Shown piece after piece: positions 1 through 7,412 of a stretch of DNA of 16,768 nucleotides. The stretch covers positions 1 to 16,768 of the forward strand of contig JAZNOQ010000004.1 of NCBI GenBank assembly GCA_045589215.1, in the 5' to 3' direction. Under the pieces are notes generated by a model. The model did no database searches and was not told where the DNA came from. It saw only the letters and a list, made by a program, of their open reading frames with translations. Numbering within the stretch: the stretch's first letter is position 1; each line of letters starts with the position of its first letter. The translations under genes and the position numbers were made by a program. The DNA comes from JAZNOQ01 sp045589215. Its GTDB lineage: Bacteria; Bacillota; Clostridia; Oscillospirales; CAG-272.

Positions 1-1
1 T

Positions 2-751
2 CATCTCGTACCGGACGGCGGCGAGATAAAGCTCTTTGGCAAGGATTACACAGATGCAGGAGTGCGTGTAAGAGTTGGCGCACTTATTGAGAATGCGGGC
101 TGCTTTCCCGGCTCGTCTGTGTATCAGAACCTCATGATGCAGTGTATCAATCTCGGTATTGAGAACGCAGACGGGGAGATCCGCCGTGTCCTCCAAATCG
201 TGCGTATGGAGGATAATGCAAGCCTCAAATTCAAGAGCTGTTCGCTCGGTATGAAGCAGAGGATCGGCATTGCGATGGCACTTCTCGGTGATCCTGCGCT
301 TCTCATTCTTGACGAGCCGATCAACGGACTTGATACCGACGGTATGCGCATCATGCGTGAGATCCTCGTTGATATCACTCAGAAGTACGGCTGTACCGTT
401 CTCATTTCCTCGCATATTCTCGGCGAGCTTGAGAAGATCGCGACGCACTACGGAGTCATCCGCCAAGGACGCATGATCATGGAGATCTCCGCTGAGGAGA
501 TGGACAGCCGCGCACAGGTCTTTACAACGCTGAAGACGAAGGATACGGCAGGCGCTGTTCGGGTGCTTTCCAAAAAGTACGCCGACGTGCGCCTTGATGG
601 GGACTGTATCCGGATTTTCGATGAGGACGATACTGCGGCGATCGTCGATCATCTGATGAAAAACGGACATGTTCCGAGCGAGATCGAAAGAAACAAGATC
701 GGGCTTGAGGAGTATTACATCGAGCTTATGTCAAAGAAGGAGGACGCATAA
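2..751 (+). CDS. ABC transporter ATP-binding protein, lantibiotic-immunity (LanF-like) type, 5'-partial
   Basis: This is the nucleotide-binding subunit of an ABC transporter. It hydrolyses ATP on the cytoplasmic face to drive the permease encoded next. The reading frame is open from base 2, so the true start and the Walker A motif lie left of the window and 249 residues are visible. A GTG at 62 is internal and not a credible start, because the residues before it align with the paralogue at 1615-2517. Visible motifs are the ABC signature CSLGMKQR, Walker B LLILDEP, the D-loop NGLD and the H-loop SSH. At the Q-loop position the sequence reads LIENAGCF, with Glu where Gln is usual; such an E-loop is known from lantibiotic-immunity ATPases. 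The C-terminal GLEEYYIELM is shared with the second ATPase. The family call is firm; the substrate is inferred. Confidence 0.93.
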   Translation, partial: HLVPDGGEIKLFGKDYTDAGVRVRVGALIENAGCFPGSSVYQNLMMQCINLGIENADGEIRRVLQIVRMEDNASLKFKSCSLGMKQRIGIAMALLGDPALLILDEPINGLDTDGMRIMREILVDITQKYGCTVLISSHILGELEKIATHYGVIRQGRMIMEISAEEMDSRAQVFTTLKTKDTAGAVRVLSKKYADVRLDGDCIRIFDEDDTAAIVDHLMKNGHVPSEIERNKIGLEEYYIELMSKKEDA

Positions 752-752
752 A

Positions 753-1595
753 ATGACAGATACGAGAGAACTGAAATTTGAGTCGCCGAGCCTTGTGCAA
801 AGGATCAAGGGGATGCTCGGCGTGGACTTTTACCGCCTCTTTCATACACCCCTCTTTTACATTTTTCTTGCCATAGCTGCGATCATTCCCGCGATGGTGT
901 CGGCTATGACGATGATGCCCGATCAGAACGGTAACACGATGGAGCCTCTTTATTCGAACGTGTGGCAGATCATAGCCGCGTCGAAGTCGCTTTATGTCAT
1001 TGAGTCGATCGCGGACTACGCCAATATGAATATGGTGTTCATCTTCGGCGGAATTATGGTGTCGATCTTCATCGGTCACGACTATAAGTCGGGCTACGTC
1101 AAGCAGCTCTTTACCACGCACCCGAAGAAGCAGGACTATATGATCTCGAAAAGCCTCGTTTGTGCCTTCGCGATGGCGTGTATGTGCGTGACCTATCTCA
1201 TCGGGGGAACGGTCGGCGGTCTCCTCGTCGGATATGACACCTCGGTGAACGTCGGCTCGCTCATCCTCGCCATTCTCGGCAAGATGGGGATGTCACTTGG
1301 TTGGGCAAGCCTTTACACCTTCCTTAATATCATTTTCAGGAGATATTTCGGTATTTCCATCGTCTCATCCTTCTTTTTCGGTACGGGTATCCTGATCATC
1401 GGTGCTGCTGCGGTGATTGAGAATTTGTCACTGCCGACGTATATTCTTAATCTCTTCCTCTACGGCTCGTCGGTCAATGCTTGCCTTTCGAGTAGCATTG
1501 GAACACTACTCGTCTGTACGCTGGTGTCGCTTTCGTGGGCACTGATCTATAACGTACTCGGAACGAGGATCCTCAAGACGTGTGACGTGTATTAA
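753..1595 (+). CDS. ABC-2-type permease, lantibiotic-immunity (LanE/LanG-like)
   Basis: This 280-residue integral membrane protein is the probable translocation subunit for the preceding ATPase. Six hydrophobic segments are visible, at about residues 34-54, 91-108, 132-160, 168-194, 200-222 and 247-269. They follow a cytoplasmic N-terminus containing KFESPSLVQRIKGML. A large extracytoplasmic loop lies between the first two helices, as is typical of LanE/LanG and related ABC-2 permeases. The ATG at 753 is chosen because AAGGAGG lies at 737-743 and it follows the ATPase stop (749-751) by one base; the frame is open further upstream only inside the ATPase gene. It resembles the permease at 2517-3347, sharing the KFES, RIK/RMKSML, VDF and LFYI elements, so the pair is a likely duplication. 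Export or expulsion of a membrane-active peptide is inferred from family and neighbours. Confidence 0.88.
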   Translation: MTDTRELKFESPSLVQRIKGMLGVDFYRLFHTPLFYIFLAIAAIIPAMVSAMTMMPDQNGNTMEPLYSNVWQIIAASKSLYVIESIADYANMNMVFIFGGIMVSIFIGHDYKSGYVKQLFTTHPKKQDYMISKSLVCAFAMACMCVTYLIGGTVGGLLVGYDTSVNVGSLILAILGKMGMSLGWASLYTFLNIIFRRYFGISIVSSFFFGTGILIIGAAAVIENLSLPTYILNLFLYGSSVNACLSSSIGTLLVCTLVSLSWALIYNVLGTRILKTCDVY

Positions 1596-1614
1596 AAGGG
1601 GAGGCAAATTTATT

Positions 1615-2517
1615 ATGAATGCAATAGAGATCAAAAATCTTTCAAAGAATTTCGGGGAGAAGCAGGCGGTCTGCGGTCTTGATATGACCGTTCCGATGGG
1701 CGCGATCTACGGCTTCATCGGTGAAAACGGCTCTGGAAAATCGACCACCGAGAAGATGATCTGCGGTCTGATTCCTACGAGCGGCGGATCGATCAAGATC
1801 TACGGAAGAGACTATACCGACGAAGCGGTGAGAGCTAAAATGGGCGTTCTGATCGAATCCCCCGGATGCTTTCCGGGACTCACCGTTTTTGATAATATGA
1901 TGCTGCAGGCGGAGAATCTATCGCTTCCGAACGCAGAAAAAGAGGTCGTCAGAGTACTGAAAACAGTTCGGATGGAGGGCGCGGCAGGCAACAAATACAA
2001 GAACTGCTCCCTCGGTATGAAGCAGAGAGTTGGGATCGCGATGGCACTTCTCGGAGATCCCACTCTGCTTGTTCTCGATGAGCCGCTGAACGGTCTCGAC
2101 GCCGACGGTATGCGGATCATGCGCGAGGTGTTCCTTGATATCGTCAAGGACGGCAAACGATCGATCGTCGTGTCCTCGCACCTCCTCGGTGAGCTTCAGA
2201 AGGTGGCGACGCACTACGGAGTCATCCGACACGGCAAAATGATCGTCGAGATGACCGCCGCGGAGCTTGACGCGAGCTGCCGTACCTACGTAGCGCTGCA
2301 GAGCGAGGAGATGAACAGAACGCGGATGCTCCTCGGCTGTAAATATTCCCGTGTCGAAACGGACGAGGGGGGCTATCTCCGTGTTTACGATCTCACCACT
2401 CCTGAGGAGATCGTTGCCTATCTTTATGAAAACGGTATTTGTGTGACCGAGATCAGGACTGACAGGATCGGTCTTGAGGAGTATTATATCGATCTGATGA
2501 ACGGAGGGAAGCGGTAA
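1615..2517 (+). CDS. ABC transporter ATP-binding protein, lantibiotic-immunity (LanF-like) type
   Basis: This is a complete 300-residue ATPase, paralogous to the partial one at the left edge. Walker A is GENGSGKST (36-44), the signature SLGMKQR is at 132-138, Walker B LLVLDEP at 151-157, the D-loop NGLD follows, and the H-loop His is at 189. The Q-loop position is Glu81 in LIESPGCF, giving the E-loop described for LanF proteins. The ATG at 1615 is preferred because AGGGGAGG ends at 1603. An upstream start at 1582 would overlap the permease and add 11 residues unlike the family, which begins near the beta-strand AIEIKNLSK. Its stop overlaps the next start (TAATG), which suggests translational coupling with its permease. 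What it exports is inferred only. Confidence 0.95.
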   Translation: MNAIEIKNLSKNFGEKQAVCGLDMTVPMGAIYGFIGENGSGKSTTEKMICGLIPTSGGSIKIYGRDYTDEAVRAKMGVLIESPGCFPGLTVFDNMMLQAENLSLPNAEKEVVRVLKTVRMEGAAGNKYKNCSLGMKQRVGIAMALLGDPTLLVLDEPLNGLDADGMRIMREVFLDIVKDGKRSIVVSSHLLGELQKVATHYGVIRHGKMIVEMTAAELDASCRTYVALQSEEMNRTRMLLGCKYSRVETDEGGYLRVYDLTTPEEIVAYLYENGICVTEIRTDRIGLEEYYIDLMNGGKR

Positions 2518-3347
2518 TGGAAAACGGTGTAAAATTTGAATCTGTCAGCTTTGGCAGGCGTATGAAGAGTATGCTGCGCGTGGATTTCAGAAGAATGCTT
2601 CGTTCTCGGCTTTTCTACATTATGATCGCGGTGTCTCTCCTCGTTCCGATCGTGATGACTGTGATGCTGACGATGATGGACGGACAGGAATCGGTCGATC
2701 CGGAGACGGGGGAGATCACGGTGATGAAGGGTCCCGAAAACGCCTGGGAATCGATCGGCACTTTGCCTTCAAATGACCCCGCAAGCGGAGACGCCGCGGC
2801 AATGGGAGAGATGGACGTCCTTGCAATGTGCAATATCAATATGGCGTTTATGGGCGTTTGCGTATTTGTCTGCCTCTTTATTTCGGACGATTTCAGAAGC
2901 GGATACGCGAAGAATTTGTTTACCGTTCGTGCAAGGAAGAGCGATTACGTCATTTCTAAAACACTCGCGGGATTTGTGTGCGGAGCATTTATGCTGATCG
3001 CATATCTGATCGGTGCTATCCTCGGCGGCGCGATCTCGGGACTGTCCTTTGACCTCGGAGCGCTTACGCCTATGAACATTGTGATGTGTATCATTGCGAA
3101 GATCTTTTTGATGCTCGTGTTTGTTTCCATCTTCACGCTCATCGGCATTGCGGCAAAGCAGAGAGCCTGGCTCTCGATCTGTCTGTCGCTCGGCGGTGGG
3201 ATGCTCCTATTTATGATGGTCTCGATGATCACCCCGCTCGCTTCGACCGTTCTGAACGTCGGACTATGCCTCGTGGGCGGCGCGATATTTGCCTTCTGGC
3301 TTGGGGCGGCCTCGAACGCCGTTCTGAAAAAAACGAGTCTGGTATAA
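2517..3347 (+). CDS. ABC-2-type permease, lantibiotic-immunity (LanE/LanG-like)
   Basis: This 276-residue membrane subunit partners the ATPase at 1615-2517, whose stop codon it overlaps by one base. GGAGGG at 2503-2508 is its ribosome binding site. About six membrane helices are visible, near residues 32-54, 106-124, 147-176, 186-212, 217-240 and 245-268. The extracytoplasmic loop between helices 1 and 2 is about 50 residues, acidic and longer than in the first permease; it contains VDPETGEITVMKG. The N-terminal KFESVSFGRRMKSML and the SGYAKNLFT segment after helix 2 match the first permease in kind, supporting a tandem duplication of an ATPase-permease pair. The loop difference could mean a different peptide specificity or a heteromeric complex; this is inference. 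Confidence 0.88.
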   Translation: MENGVKFESVSFGRRMKSMLRVDFRRMLRSRLFYIMIAVSLLVPIVMTVMLTMMDGQESVDPETGEITVMKGPENAWESIGTLPSNDPASGDAAAMGEMDVLAMCNINMAFMGVCVFVCLFISDDFRSGYAKNLFTVRARKSDYVISKTLAGFVCGAFMLIAYLIGAILGGAISGLSFDLGALTPMNIVMCIIAKIFLMLVFVSIFTLIGIAAKQRAWLSICLSLGGGMLLFMMVSMITPLASTVLNVGLCLVGGAIFAFWLGAASNAVLKKTSLV

Positions 3348-3355
3348 ATAGCAGG

Positions 3356-3397
3356 CACAAGGCAGCGCAAAAAATGCGATTGCCTTGTGTTTTTCTT
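3356..3397 (+). terminator. intrinsic terminator of the ABC operon
   Basis: CACAAGGCA (3356-3364) pairs perfectly with TGCCTTGTG (3381-3389). Four inner bases, GCGC/TGCG-like, may extend the stem. It is followed by TTTTTCTT. It begins 8 bases after the permease stop and separates the transporter genes from the two-component genes. Confidence 0.85.
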
Positions 3398-3423
3398 GAA
3401 AAACGGCAAAATATAAACAAAAC

Positions 3424-3445
3424 TTTAACATTTACGTGATACAAT
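3424..3445 (+). promoter_or_regulatory. possible promoter of the two-component operon
   Basis: TACAAT at 3440-3445 is a plausible -10 box, 29-42 bases before the response regulator's start region. No good -35 box lies 16-18 bases upstream. Instead there are two related T-rich half-sites, TTTAAC (3424-3429) and TTTACG (3431-3436). A poor -35 with nearby half-sites would suit an activator-dependent, perhaps self-activated, promoter. Weak evidence. Confidence 0.3.
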
Positions 3446-3486
3446 GAAAGCGTATGAGCGAAAAAGCCCCCCTGGAGGATACAGAT

Positions 3487-4158
3487 ATGTTTAAGATTTT
3501 AGTCGTTGAAGATGACCGCGACCTTAATCGCAGCGTTTGCTCGTTCCTGAACCATAGCGGATACGAGGCGACGGGATGCTTCGGCGCGGAGGAAGCGTAT
3601 GACGAGATGTATAAGACTACCTTCGACCTCATTGTATCGGATATTATGATGCCGGGGATCGACGGCTTTGAATTTGCGAAAACGGTGCGCGCGCTCAGTA
3701 ATGATATCCCGATCCTCTTCATGTCTGCTCGCGACGATTTCGCGTCAAAGCAGAGGGGATACCGCATCGGGATCGACGACTATATGACAAAGCCGATCGA
3801 CCTTGACGAGATGTTTCTCAGGATCGGTGCGCTCCTTCGCCGTTCGAAGATCGCGTCGAGCCGCCGCCTTCTGGTCGGAAGCTTTGTGATGGATGCCGAT
3901 GAAAGATCGGCAACGCTGAACGGGGAAGAGATCCCACTTACGGCGCGCGAGTTCGACCTCCTTTATAAGCTTCTCTCCTACCCGAAAAAGACCTTTACGC
4001 GTACACAGCTGATGGATGAATTCTGGGACGTTGACACGCAGACGGGCACGCGAACCGTTGACGTGTATATGACCAAGCTTCGCGCAAAGCTCGCGGGGTG
4101 CGACGATTTTGAGATCCAGACCGTTCACGGGCTCGGATATAAGGCGGTGATCAAATGA
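3487..4158 (+). CDS. OmpR/PhoB-family response regulator
   Basis: This is a 223-residue cytoplasmic transcription factor and the probable partner of the adjacent kinase. The receiver domain (about 1-118) has the acidic pair Glu8-Asp9-Asp10, phosphoacceptor Asp52 in LIVSDIMMPG, Ser80 at the Thr/Ser switch position and Lys102 in TKPID. A winged-helix DNA-binding domain follows (about 128-222), with LTAREFDLL, the recognition-helix region TGTRTVDVYMTKLRAKL and the wing VHGLGYKA. The ATG at 3487 is chosen because GGAGG (3474-3478) is correctly spaced and the family starts with KILVVEDD; an in-frame ATG at 3454 would add 11 atypical residues. The stop overlaps the kinase start (ATGA). Likely targets are its own operon and the ABC genes, by analogy with peptide-responsive systems. 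Confidence 0.95.
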   Translation: MFKILVVEDDRDLNRSVCSFLNHSGYEATGCFGAEEAYDEMYKTTFDLIVSDIMMPGIDGFEFAKTVRALSNDIPILFMSARDDFASKQRGYRIGIDDYMTKPIDLDEMFLRIGALLRRSKIASSRRLLVGSFVMDADERSATLNGEEIPLTAREFDLLYKLLSYPKKTFTRTQLMDEFWDVDTQTGTRTVDVYMTKLRAKLAGCDDFEIQTVHGLGYKAVIK

Positions 4159-5252
4159 AGCGGAACAGCATCGGGCGACGGATCGTACAGGGGATCTATA
4201 ATTACTTTATGTTTTTTCTCCTGTGTGCCTTTCTTGTTACCTGCACGACCTCGCTTTTCGTGAGTGTGATGTCAAAAACGCTCGAGATCGAGCTTTCGGG
4301 CAGCAATCTGCAGACGGCGGCGAAATTGACCTTTCTCAACGTTATACTGCTCAGCGTGTTGTTTACAGCGATCGATATGATCCGCAGAAGGGTAACGACC
4401 GAGCGGGTGACAAAGCACATCACGTCAGCCGCCGAGGAGATCGTAAAGGGGGACTTCGACGTCCGCATCGAGCCGATCAGCAGCTTTTCGGCAGATGATA
4501 ACTATAACGTGATCATTGATTGCTTCAATACGATGGCAAAGGAGCTTCGTGGGGTGGAGACACTCCGTACCGATTTCATCGCAAACGTGTCCCACGAAAT
4601 GAAAACACCGCTTTCGGTGATCAAGAATTACGGAAAGCTCCTTGAAGAAAAGGACCTCCCCGAGGAGACGCGCATCGAGTACGCACGGGCGATCACCGAT
4701 GCTTCGCAGAGGCTCGCGGATATGATGACGAACGTCTTGAAGCTCAGCCGTCTTGAAAATCAGCAGATCTATCCCGATGGGACGACGTACGATCTCGGCG
4801 AGCAGCTTTGCGCGTGCTTTTTGCAGTTTGAATCCGTATGGGAAAGAAAGGGAATTGAGATCGACACCGACATCGCAGAGGGCGTGCGTGTTTCTGCCGA
4901 CGAGGAGCTTTTGTCGCTCGTCTGGAATAACCTTTTTTCGAATGCATTTAAATTTACCGATGGCGGCGGCAGGGTAACGCTCTCCCTATCTGTGGACGGT
5001 CAATATGCCGTCGTACGGGTGAAGGACACGGGATGCGGAATGACGCCTGAGATCGGTGCGCACATTTTTGAAAAGTTCTATCAAGGTGACACCTCCCACG
5101 CAACCGAGGGCAACGGGCTCGGACTTTCGCTCGTCAAAAGAGTTGTTGATATTATGCAGGGGGAGATCGGTGTAGAAAGCACCGCCCACGTCGGAACGAC
5201 CTTCACCGTCAAGATCAGGAGGGAAAACGATGCATTGGAAGAAGCTCGGTAA
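4155..5252 (+). CDS. sensor histidine kinase with short extracytoplasmic loop
   Basis: This 365-residue membrane kinase overlaps the regulator's stop by four bases. Two membrane helices (about 15-40 and 56-76) flank a loop of only about 15 residues, followed by a HAMP-like linker (about 77-132). The dimerisation/phosphotransfer domain has FIANVSHEMKTP with His147. The ATPase domain shows an N-box (NNLFSNAFKF), a G1 box (DTGCGM), an F-box-like FEKFYQGD and a G2 box (GNGLGLSL). The lack of a real extracytoplasmic domain suggests sensing within or at the membrane, or through a partner, as in kinases that respond to cell-envelope antibiotics. The downstream gene starts inside this one at 5230. 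The kinase assignment is secure; the stimulus is inferred. Confidence 0.95.
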   Translation: MKRNSIGRRIVQGIYNYFMFFLLCAFLVTCTTSLFVSVMSKTLEIELSGSNLQTAAKLTFLNVILLSVLFTAIDMIRRRVTTERVTKHITSAAEEIVKGDFDVRIEPISSFSADDNYNVIIDCFNTMAKELRGVETLRTDFIANVSHEMKTPLSVIKNYGKLLEEKDLPEETRIEYARAITDASQRLADMMTNVLKLSRLENQQIYPDGTTYDLGEQLCACFLQFESVWERKGIEIDTDIAEGVRVSADEELLSLVWNNLFSNAFKFTDGGGRVTLSLSVDGQYAVVRVKDTGCGMTPEIGAHIFEKFYQGDTSHATEGNGLGLSLVKRVVDIMQGEIGVESTAHVGTTFTVKIRRENDALEEAR

Positions 5253-6129
5253 GGCGTTGCTGTTTCCGCACATTGCCGTTATGATCCTACTTTTCCCCGT
5301 AGCCACCGCATTTCTTGTGTATTCGATGGTGGCGCTTGGGAGCGAATCGGTGGTCGCTGTGATCTCCTACGTTCTAGCGACGTACACCTTGACGGTATGG
5401 TGCTTCAGAATACCGTATCTGATCAGATTTTTTAAGACCTTCAAGAACGAAAACGTCTACGCGCGGCGTTGGCAGGATGATGACCGCTTCCGCATGAAGG
5501 CTTCGCTTTTCGGTTCGCTTTTGTGGAACACCGTGTACGGAGTGTTTCAGCTCTGGCTCGGCATTTACCATCACACCTTTTGGTTTTGCTCGATCGGTGT
5601 ATATTACCTTTGCCTTGCCGTGATGCGATTTTTTTTGGTGCGGTATATGCGTAAAAATAAGCCGGGGGAAAGAATGCGGGCGGAGCTTCTTAGGTACCGT
5701 GCCTGCGGCTGGATCTTTCTTTTGATGAATCTGGCACTTACCTTGATGGTTTTCTTTATGCTGTATTGGAACCGAACCTTCGAGCATCATATGATCACGG
5801 CGATCGCTATGGCGGCATATACCTTCGCGGCGTTTACGATGGCAAGCGTGAACGTTGTGAAATACCGCAAATATAACAGCCCGATCTACTCCGCGTCAAA
5901 GGCGATCAGCCTCGCGGCGGCGTGCGTATCGATGCTCACGCTGACGTCAACGATGCTGACGACCTTTAATGATGGCTCGATGGACGCACTTACACAAAAG
6001 CTGATGCTCGGTGGGGTCGGATTTGCCGTTTCGGGCGTGGTCGTCGCAATGGCGGTCTATATGATCGCAAGAAGCACGAGAAAATTAAAAACGCTAACGA
6101 CAGAGGAAAATAAAAATGGAGAACAATAA
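5230..6129 (+). CDS. uncharacterised eight-helix membrane protein
   Basis: I do not recognise this 299-residue protein. About eight hydrophobic helices are visible, near residues 12-35, 40-58, 91-112, 117-137, 159-180, 187-210, 224-245 and 258-281. They are arranged as four pairs, with Arg/Lys-rich cytoplasmic turns such as KNENVYARRWQDDDR and VRYMRKNKPGERMR. The start at 5230 has GGAGGG at 5218-5223 and overlaps the kinase by 23 bases; its 3' end overlaps the next gene by 14. This strict overlap suggests co-translation and a role tied to the kinase, for example as an accessory sensor, or a membrane-stress function. No catalytic motif is evident. Confidence 0.85.
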   Translation: MHWKKLGKALLFPHIAVMILLFPVATAFLVYSMVALGSESVVAVISYVLATYTLTVWCFRIPYLIRFFKTFKNENVYARRWQDDDRFRMKASLFGSLLWNTVYGVFQLWLGIYHHTFWFCSIGVYYLCLAVMRFFLVRYMRKNKPGERMRAELLRYRACGWIFLLMNLALTLMVFFMLYWNRTFEHHMITAIAMAAYTFAAFTMASVNVVKYRKYNSPIYSASKAISLAAACVSMLTLTSTMLTTFNDGSMDALTQKLMLGGVGFAVSGVVVAMAVYMIARSTRKLKTLTTEENKNGEQ

Positions 6130-6526
6130 CGAAAGCAAGGGCTTCCGATACACCTACTCCGCAAAGGAGCAGGCAGAGTTGAAGCGTATTCGCGAAAAAT
6201 ATACGCCCCCGTCCGAGGAGGAAAACAAAATGGAGCGCCTGCGCCGTCTTGACAGAGGCGTTGTGCAGAAGGCGCAGACCGTAGCCTTGATCCTCGGTGT
6301 GATCGGCACGCTGATCCTCGGCTTTGGGATGAGTATGTGTATGACGGATTTCGGGAATATCCTCGGCTCACAAAAGGATCTTGCGATGTTCGTTGGTATT
6401 GCGATCGGAGTTGTCGGCGGGATCCTCGCAGGTCTTGCGTACCCGACGTATAATCTCGTTTTGCGTCGCGAAAGAAAAAGGGTCGCGCCCGAGATCATTC
6501 GGCTCACCGACGAGCTGATGAAATGA
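6116..6526 (+). CDS. small two-helix membrane protein, uncharacterised
   Basis: This 136-residue protein has a charged N-terminal cytoplasmic stretch (FRYTYSAKEQAELKRIREKY, then a predicted helix to about 48), two membrane helices (about 52-74 and 90-112) and a basic tail ending IIRLTDELMK. From memory, proteins of this layout (YTYSAKEQ near the N-terminus, LAYP after helix 2) are common beside two-component systems in Clostridia. They often carry the label dihydropteridine reductase, for which I see no supporting nucleotide-binding or catalytic motif, so I do not adopt that name. The GAGG-type site at 6101-6104 lies inside the previous gene. It is the last gene of the regulator-kinase operon. 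Confidence 0.85.
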   Translation: MENNNESKGFRYTYSAKEQAELKRIREKYTPPSEEENKMERLRRLDRGVVQKAQTVALILGVIGTLILGFGMSMCMTDFGNILGSQKDLAMFVGIAIGVVGGILAGLAYPTYNLVLRRERKRVAPEIIRLTDELMK

Positions 6527-6546
6527 GCAGAGAAAAAGGCTGTGAT

Positions 6547-6580
6547 CGCGAAGGTCGAAGCGTAAGCAGACCGTTTTTGC
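6547..6580 (+). terminator. weak candidate terminator after the two-component operon
   Basis: GGTC (6553-6556) pairs with GACC (6569-6572), and flanking GCGAA/TTTTTGCG-like bases could extend the stem with interruptions. TTTTT follows at 6574-6578. The perfect stem is only four pairs, so this is a tentative call. It is the only terminator-like structure seen between 6526 and the next promoter. Confidence 0.3.
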
Positions 6581-6612
6581 GCTTGAAAACCAAAAAAATC
6601 TTCCGTATCCAC

Positions 6613-6641
6613 TTGAAATTTTCGCAAAAAAATGATATAAT
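6613..6641 (+). promoter_or_regulatory. sigma-A-type promoter of the veg transcript
   Basis: TTGAAA (6613-6618), a 17-base spacer rich in A and T, then a perfect TATAAT (6636-6641). Transcription would start near 6648, leaving a leader of about 280 bases before the Veg coding region. Confidence 0.85.
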
Positions 6642-6647
6642 GATAGC

Positions 6648-6929
6648 GTAGAAAATTCTACCACGAGGGCGTTGTAGCCTAAACGCAGCTGCGGCAGCCG
6701 GCTATGTTTAAACGATACGTTTCGCTCACGCCTCTCTGTATTACGATTCCGTCGATTCTGCTCGGATGACGATATCGAGAGAGGAGAATAAGACAAGAAG
6801 CGTATGAAGGTGTGGTGTCCCTTTGTAACGCTTGTGTCTGTGCAGAGAGAAGATGCGCGGCTATGGCTGCGGATCAAAGAGGCTCAGGCATCCGCTCGAA
6901 TATCGGGCGGCTGTCGATATCGAAACCGT
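6648..6929 (+). other. long, probably structured leader of the veg gene
   Basis: This stretch has no convincing gene. An in-frame extension from ATG 6804 exists, but its 42 residues look random. Several stems can be drawn: CCTCTCT (6731-6737) with AGAGAGG (6778-6784), enclosing a smaller CGTC/GACG stem; GCGGAT (about 6869-6874) with ATCCGC; and ATATCG/CGATAT just before the start codon. The only Shine-Dalgarno-like site, GAGGAG (6781-6786), lies in the first stem and is too far from 6930. I could not match it to a known RNA family by eye. Confidence 0.4.
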
Positions 6930-7205
6930 ATGAATCAAGTGGATTACATCAAGGGCGAGATCCAGAGGCTTTACGAAACCGCTCCGAACATTCATATCAG
7001 TGTAAGGCTCCCCCGCTCGAAGCTCGCGGCAAATGGCGCACCCGCCGTGATAACGGGCGTGTACCGAAACATATTCCGTATCGAAGAAAGCGAATGCGGA
7101 TATAAAAGAAGTCACTCGTTTCAGTACACGGACGTGCTGATCGGTCAGGTGGAAATTGAAGAGCTTACCTACGTGCCAATGACAAGTATTCTGAATAAGA
7201 AATGA
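6930..7205 (+). CDS. veg: Veg-family protein (DUF1021)
   Basis: This 91-residue protein matches the small Veg family of Bacillota in layout: an N-terminal helix (VDYIKGEIQRLY), then an SH3-like barrel. The barrel shows the family pattern of a Gly-containing strand (VITGVYRNIFRIE) followed by an FxYTDVL-xxxVEI segment (FQYTDVLIGQVEIEEL). In Bacillus subtilis, Veg is abundant and has been linked to biofilm formation by stimulating matrix-gene expression. That is notable next to the exported-fibre region downstream, although the link here is only positional. The ATG at 6930 fits the family's length (about 85-90 aa) but lacks a clear ribosome binding site; an in-frame ATG at 6804 would give 133 residues with an atypical N-terminus. 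It is transcribed alone, between its own promoter and terminator. Confidence 0.78.
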   Translation: MNQVDYIKGEIQRLYETAPNIHISVRLPRSKLAANGAPAVITGVYRNIFRIEESECGYKRSHSFQYTDVLIGQVEIEELTYVPMTSILNKK

Positions 7206-7210
7206 CCCAA

Positions 7211-7244
7211 AGGGGGTCTCTCGCTGTTGAGAGATCCCTTTTTT
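7211..7244 (+). terminator. intrinsic terminator of veg
   Basis: GGGGTCTCTC pairs with GAGAGATCCC (one G-U pair) around a short loop and is followed by TTTTTT (7239-7244). It starts about six bases after the Veg stop codon. Confidence 0.92.
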
Positions 7245-7375
7245 CGTTTATTTCTTTTTTTGTAACAAAGTGGAATTTACAAAAAAATGATTTCTGCTAC
7301 GATGATTTGGGAAATAAAGGGCGTTACTTGACAGAAAGCATAGGAAATATGTTAAAATTCCTATTTTGAGAACCT

Positions 7376-7407
7376 AAATTTTGTGATTGTATCCAAAATT
7401 TTATGAT
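7376..7407 (+). repeat. 12-bp direct repeat, candidate operator
   Basis: AAATTTTGTGAT (7376-7387) and AAATTTTATGAT (7396-7407) match at 11 of 12 positions with a period of exactly 20 bases. The second copy ends five bases before the -35 box of the promoter at 7413. Two helical turns between direct repeats next to a -35 is the geometry expected for a dimeric activator, such as an OmpR-family regulator. A weaker third copy may start at 7355. It would control the signal peptidase/fibre operon. Confidence 0.5.
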
Positions 7408-7412
7408 ACCCA

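Noticed and set aside
3454..3486. Response regulator start at ATG 3454
   Set aside because: The ribosome binding site GGAGG at 3474-3478 lies inside this extension and fits ATG 3487, and the family begins at KILVVEDD.
6116..6526. Naming the small membrane protein dihydropteridine reductase
   Set aside because: Similar proteins carry that label in databases as I recall, but a 136-residue protein with two membrane helices has no dinucleotide-binding motif, so the name looks like a propagated error.
6804..6929. N-terminal extension of the Veg homologue from ATG 6804
   Set aside because: The 42 added residues look random, the family is about 85-90 residues long, and the GAGGAG upstream is 17 bases away, too far for normal initiation.
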